Assembly (NCBI GenBank): GCA_015228695.1
Contig: JADGDA010000130.1
Span: 1 to 7,083 of the forward strand
DNA from: Alphaproteobacteria bacterium
GTDB taxonomy: Bacteria > Pseudomonadota > Alphaproteobacteria > Rhodospirillales > Rhodospirillaceae
Length of the DNA: 7,083 nt
Direction: 5' to 3'
The notes below the pieces were generated by a model. That model was not told the origin of the DNA and did no database searches. It was given only the letters and a program-made list of their open reading frames with translations. Positions 4,984 to 7,083 of this stretch are shown here, in pieces (positions within the stretch are counted from its first letter, which is position 1; every line of letters starts with the position of its first letter). A program made the translations under genes and the position numbers.

Positions 4984-7083
4984 ATGTCCCGCCGGCTCCC
5001 GGTCCTCGCCATCGTGCTCCTCGCCGTCGGTCTGGCCGTTTGGCCGCTGTTTCCCGCCGCCGCCGCCCAACCCCCGAAGGGAGAGGTTCTGGCGAATACC
5101 GAGACGCCGGTCCTCATCAACGCGGACGAATTGACCCACGACCGCGAGCTTGGCATCGTCACGGCGCGGGGGCGCGTGGAGGTTGCCTACGGCGACCGCG
5201 TCCTTCTGGCCGACACCGTTTCCTACAACACCAAGCAGGACACCGTAACCGCCTCGGGCAACATCAATCTGGTGGAGCCCGACGGCAACGTCGTCTTCGC
5301 CGATTATTTCGAGGTCACCGGCGATCTCAAGCGCGGGTTCGCGCGGCAGGTCTATCTGTTGCTGGCGGACCGTTCCCGGCTGGCCGCCGCCTCGGCGACC
5401 CGGATCGCGGGGCAGCGGCACGAGTTGAGAAAGGCGGTCTATTCCCCCTGCCATCCCTGCGAAACGGACCCGGAGGCCGCTCCGCTCTGGCAGATCAAGG
5501 CCATGCGCGTCATCCACGACGAAGCCCTGCACGAAATCGAGTACCGGGACGCTTGGCTGGAGCTGTCGGGAGTGCCGGTTCTCTACACCCCCTATCTGTC
5601 CCACCCGGACCCCAGCGTGAAGCGCCGCTCAGGTTTCCTGGCGCCGACCTGGAGCAGCAGCAAGGCCCTCGGCCCCTCGGTGTCCCAACCCTATTTCTGG
5701 GCCATCAGCCCCAGCGCGGACCTGACCGTCACCCCCATGCTCACCTCCAACGAACGGGCGGTGCTGTCCGCCGAGTACCGGGAAAAGTTCCGCGAGGGCG
5801 AGGCAACCCTGAAAAGCAGCGTGACCCAGGACAGCACCGATACCTTCCGGGGACACGTCCTGGGAAGGGTCAAGGCCGATCTGACCGATGTCTGGCGGAC
5901 CGACCTCCAAGTGGAGCGCGCCAGCGACGATACCTATATGCGCCGTTACCGCTTCGGCAATGACCCCTGGCTGACGACGAGGGGGACGATCGAGGGATTC
6001 CACCGCCGCAGCTACGCCTCGGCCCAGGCCTTCTCCTTCCAGGAACAGCGCATCACCACGGACAAGTCCTCGTCCCCCATCGTCTTTCCCCTTCTGGATT
6101 ACAACTATGTCGGGGACACCACCAAGAGGGGCGGCTATCTGAGCCTGGACGCCAACGCGATGGCGTTCGAGCGGGACCACGGCTCGGACAACCGCCGCCT
6201 GTCGCTCCGTTCCGCCTGGACCCTGCCCTATACCGCCCCCGAGGGCGACATTTACAAGCTGACCGCCTCGCTTCGCGGCGACGGCTACCATGCCGGCAAC
6301 GTCCCCCAGGACGGCGTATCCACCTATAGCGGCGTCACCGGCCGCGTCCATCCCGAGGTCGCCCTGGAGTGGCGTTATCCGTTCGTGCGCCAGGGGGAAA
6401 AGGTCCGCGACGTGCTCGAACCCGTGGCCGCCGTCATCCTGAGCCCCAACGGCGGAAATCCGGCGAAAATCCCCAACACCGACAGCCGCGATTTCGAGTT
6501 CGACGACACCAACCTGTTCAGCGGCAACCGGTTCACCGGCCTGGACCGGGTCGAGAGCGGACAGCGCGTGAACTACGGGTTGAACTGGACGACCTACGGC
6601 ATTCATGCGCTGAAGACCAACGTCATGTTCGGACAGAGCTACCGTCAGCACAAGGACAGCGTCTTCGGCAGCGGATCGGGCCTTGAGGACAATTTCTCCG
6701 ACTATGTCGGGCGGACCAACATCCATGCCGGAGACTACACCTCCCTTCTCTACCGCTTCCGCCTGAACAAGGGGACCCTCTCCCCCCGCCGCAACGAGGT
6801 GGCCATGCAGGTCGGACCAAAAACCCTGCGCCTGACCACGAGTTACATCATGGTCAAGCAGAAGAACACCGAGGGGTCGGAGTACGGGGACCGCCAGGAA
6901 CTGGCGACCGAGGTTTCGTCGGAAATGACGCGGTATTGGAGCGCGAGCATCGGCACCCGGCACGACCTCAACCCCCACGGGGGTCCCCTGGCCATCGGCG
7001 GGCGCGGCCCCTACGAGGACGGGGGGTTTATCTTTTCGGCGGAAGAGTGTCAGGAGTTTACGAAGGCCTGGGACGTGGAGGGC
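4984..7083 (+). CDS. lptD: LptD, outer-membrane LPS assembly/translocon protein (3' truncated)
   Basis: LptD, with the lipoprotein LptE, receives LPS from the periplasmic bridge and inserts it into the outer leaflet. The frame is open from ATG 4984 to the window end, 700 codons without a stop. A signal peptide covers about residues 1-28 (RRLPVLAIVLLAVGLAV, then PAAAA). An LptA/OstA-like jellyroll follows (about 42-150; INADELTHDRELGIVTARGRVEV and the repeated SGNINLVEPDG pattern). Then comes the alphaproteobacterial motif SPCHPCETDP with Cys156 and Cys159, LWQIKAMRVIHD, and WLELSGVPVLYTPYLSHPDPSVKRRSGFL, the family signature at the entry to the beta-barrel. The rest alternates in barrel style to a near-C-terminal YED. 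Alphaproteobacterial members are somewhat longer, so I expect only a few tens of residues to be missing. The last 22 or so codons depart from the expected signature. AAAGGA in the end of lptF serves translation, and co-transcription with lptF is very likely. Confidence 0.95.
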   Translation, partial: MSRRLPVLAIVLLAVGLAVWPLFPAAAAQPPKGEVLANTETPVLINADELTHDRELGIVTARGRVEVAYGDRVLLADTVSYNTKQDTVTASGNINLVEPDGNVVFADYFEVTGDLKRGFARQVYLLLADRSRLAAASATRIAGQRHELRKAVYSPCHPCETDPEAAPLWQIKAMRVIHDEALHEIEYRDAWLELSGVPVLYTPYLSHPDPSVKRRSGFLAPTWSSSKALGPSVSQPYFWAISPSADLTVTPMLTSNERAVLSAEYREKFREGEATLKSSVTQDSTDTFRGHVLGRVKADLTDVWRTDLQVERASDDTYMRRYRFGNDPWLTTRGTIEGFHRRSYASAQAFSFQEQRITTDKSSSPIVFPLLDYNYVGDTTKRGGYLSLDANAMAFERDHGSDNRRLSLRSAWTLPYTAPEGDIYKLTASLRGDGYHAGNVPQDGVSTYSGVTGRVHPEVALEWRYPFVRQGEKVRDVLEPVAAVILSPNGGNPAKIPNTDSRDFEFDDTNLFSGNRFTGLDRVESGQRVNYGLNWTTYGIHALKTNVMFGQSYRQHKDSVFGSGSGLEDNFSDYVGRTNIHAGDYTSLLYRFRLNKGTLSPRRNEVAMQVGPKTLRLTTSYIMVKQKNTEGSEYGDRQELATEVSSEMTRYWSASIGTRHDLNPHGGPLAIGGRGPYEDGGFIFSAEECQEFTKAWDVEG

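Noticed and set aside
5040..6978. Long frames within lptD (5040-5963 + and 5629-6978 -)
   Set aside because: The lptD frame has signal peptide, jellyroll, CxxC and barrel-entry signatures; the others are Arg-rich or Gly/Val-rich shadows with no family match.
1..7083. Phage, transposon, toxin-antitoxin, CRISPR or defence system
   Set aside because: No integrase, transposase, terminal inverted repeats, direct-repeat array or defence-type domain is visible; the genes are ordinary chromosomal ones.

Overview
The window is GC-rich, bacterial and densely coding. Most likely it is a stretch of chromosome from an alphaproteobacterium, probably of the Rhodospirillales type. That placement is an inference from the protein styles: the alphaproteobacterial form of LptF and of LptD (CxxC after the N-terminal domain), a DUF299/PDRP regulator, and a cytoplasmic histidine kinase of the SHELRTPLNAIIGFSD type. 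No marker gene fixes the genus. No mobile element, CRISPR array, tRNA or rRNA was seen.

Layout, left to right. (1) Positions 1-614, + strand: the 3' end of a coiled-coil/helical protein of unknown function, cut by the window edge. (2) Positions 615-898: a gene-poor interval with a perfect C/G hairpin followed by an unusually AT-rich stretch. (3) Positions 899-1084, + strand: a 61-residue hypothetical protein whose stop region overlaps by 10 bp the convergent next gene. (4) Positions 1075-1917, - strand: a DUF299 kinase/pyrophosphorylase that regulates pyruvate phosphate dikinase or PEP synthase. (5) Positions 2043-3125, + strand: a soluble orphan histidine kinase with an RsbU-like N-terminal domain. 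It is divergent from gene 4 across about 125 bp. (6) Positions 3139-3732, - strand: a dual-BON-domain lipoprotein, convergent with the kinase with a 13-bp gap. (7) Positions 3851-7083, + strand: lptF followed after 2 bp by lptD, which runs off the right edge.

Functional themes. The right half concerns the outer membrane: LptF is one permease half of the inner-membrane LPS extractor LptB2FG, LptD is the outer-membrane LPS translocon, and the BON lipoprotein is probably envelope-associated. The left half holds a carbon-flux regulator and a stress-type sensor kinase. The most notable points are the absence of lptG from its usual place between lptF and lptD; a TATACT box so close to the lptF ATG, with no Shine-Dalgarno, that a leaderless mRNA is plausible; an RsbU-type input domain on a histidine kinase; and a cluster of departures from the LptD family signature in the last 65 or so bases, which may be sequence error at a contig end. 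I see no convincing undescribed multi-gene system here.
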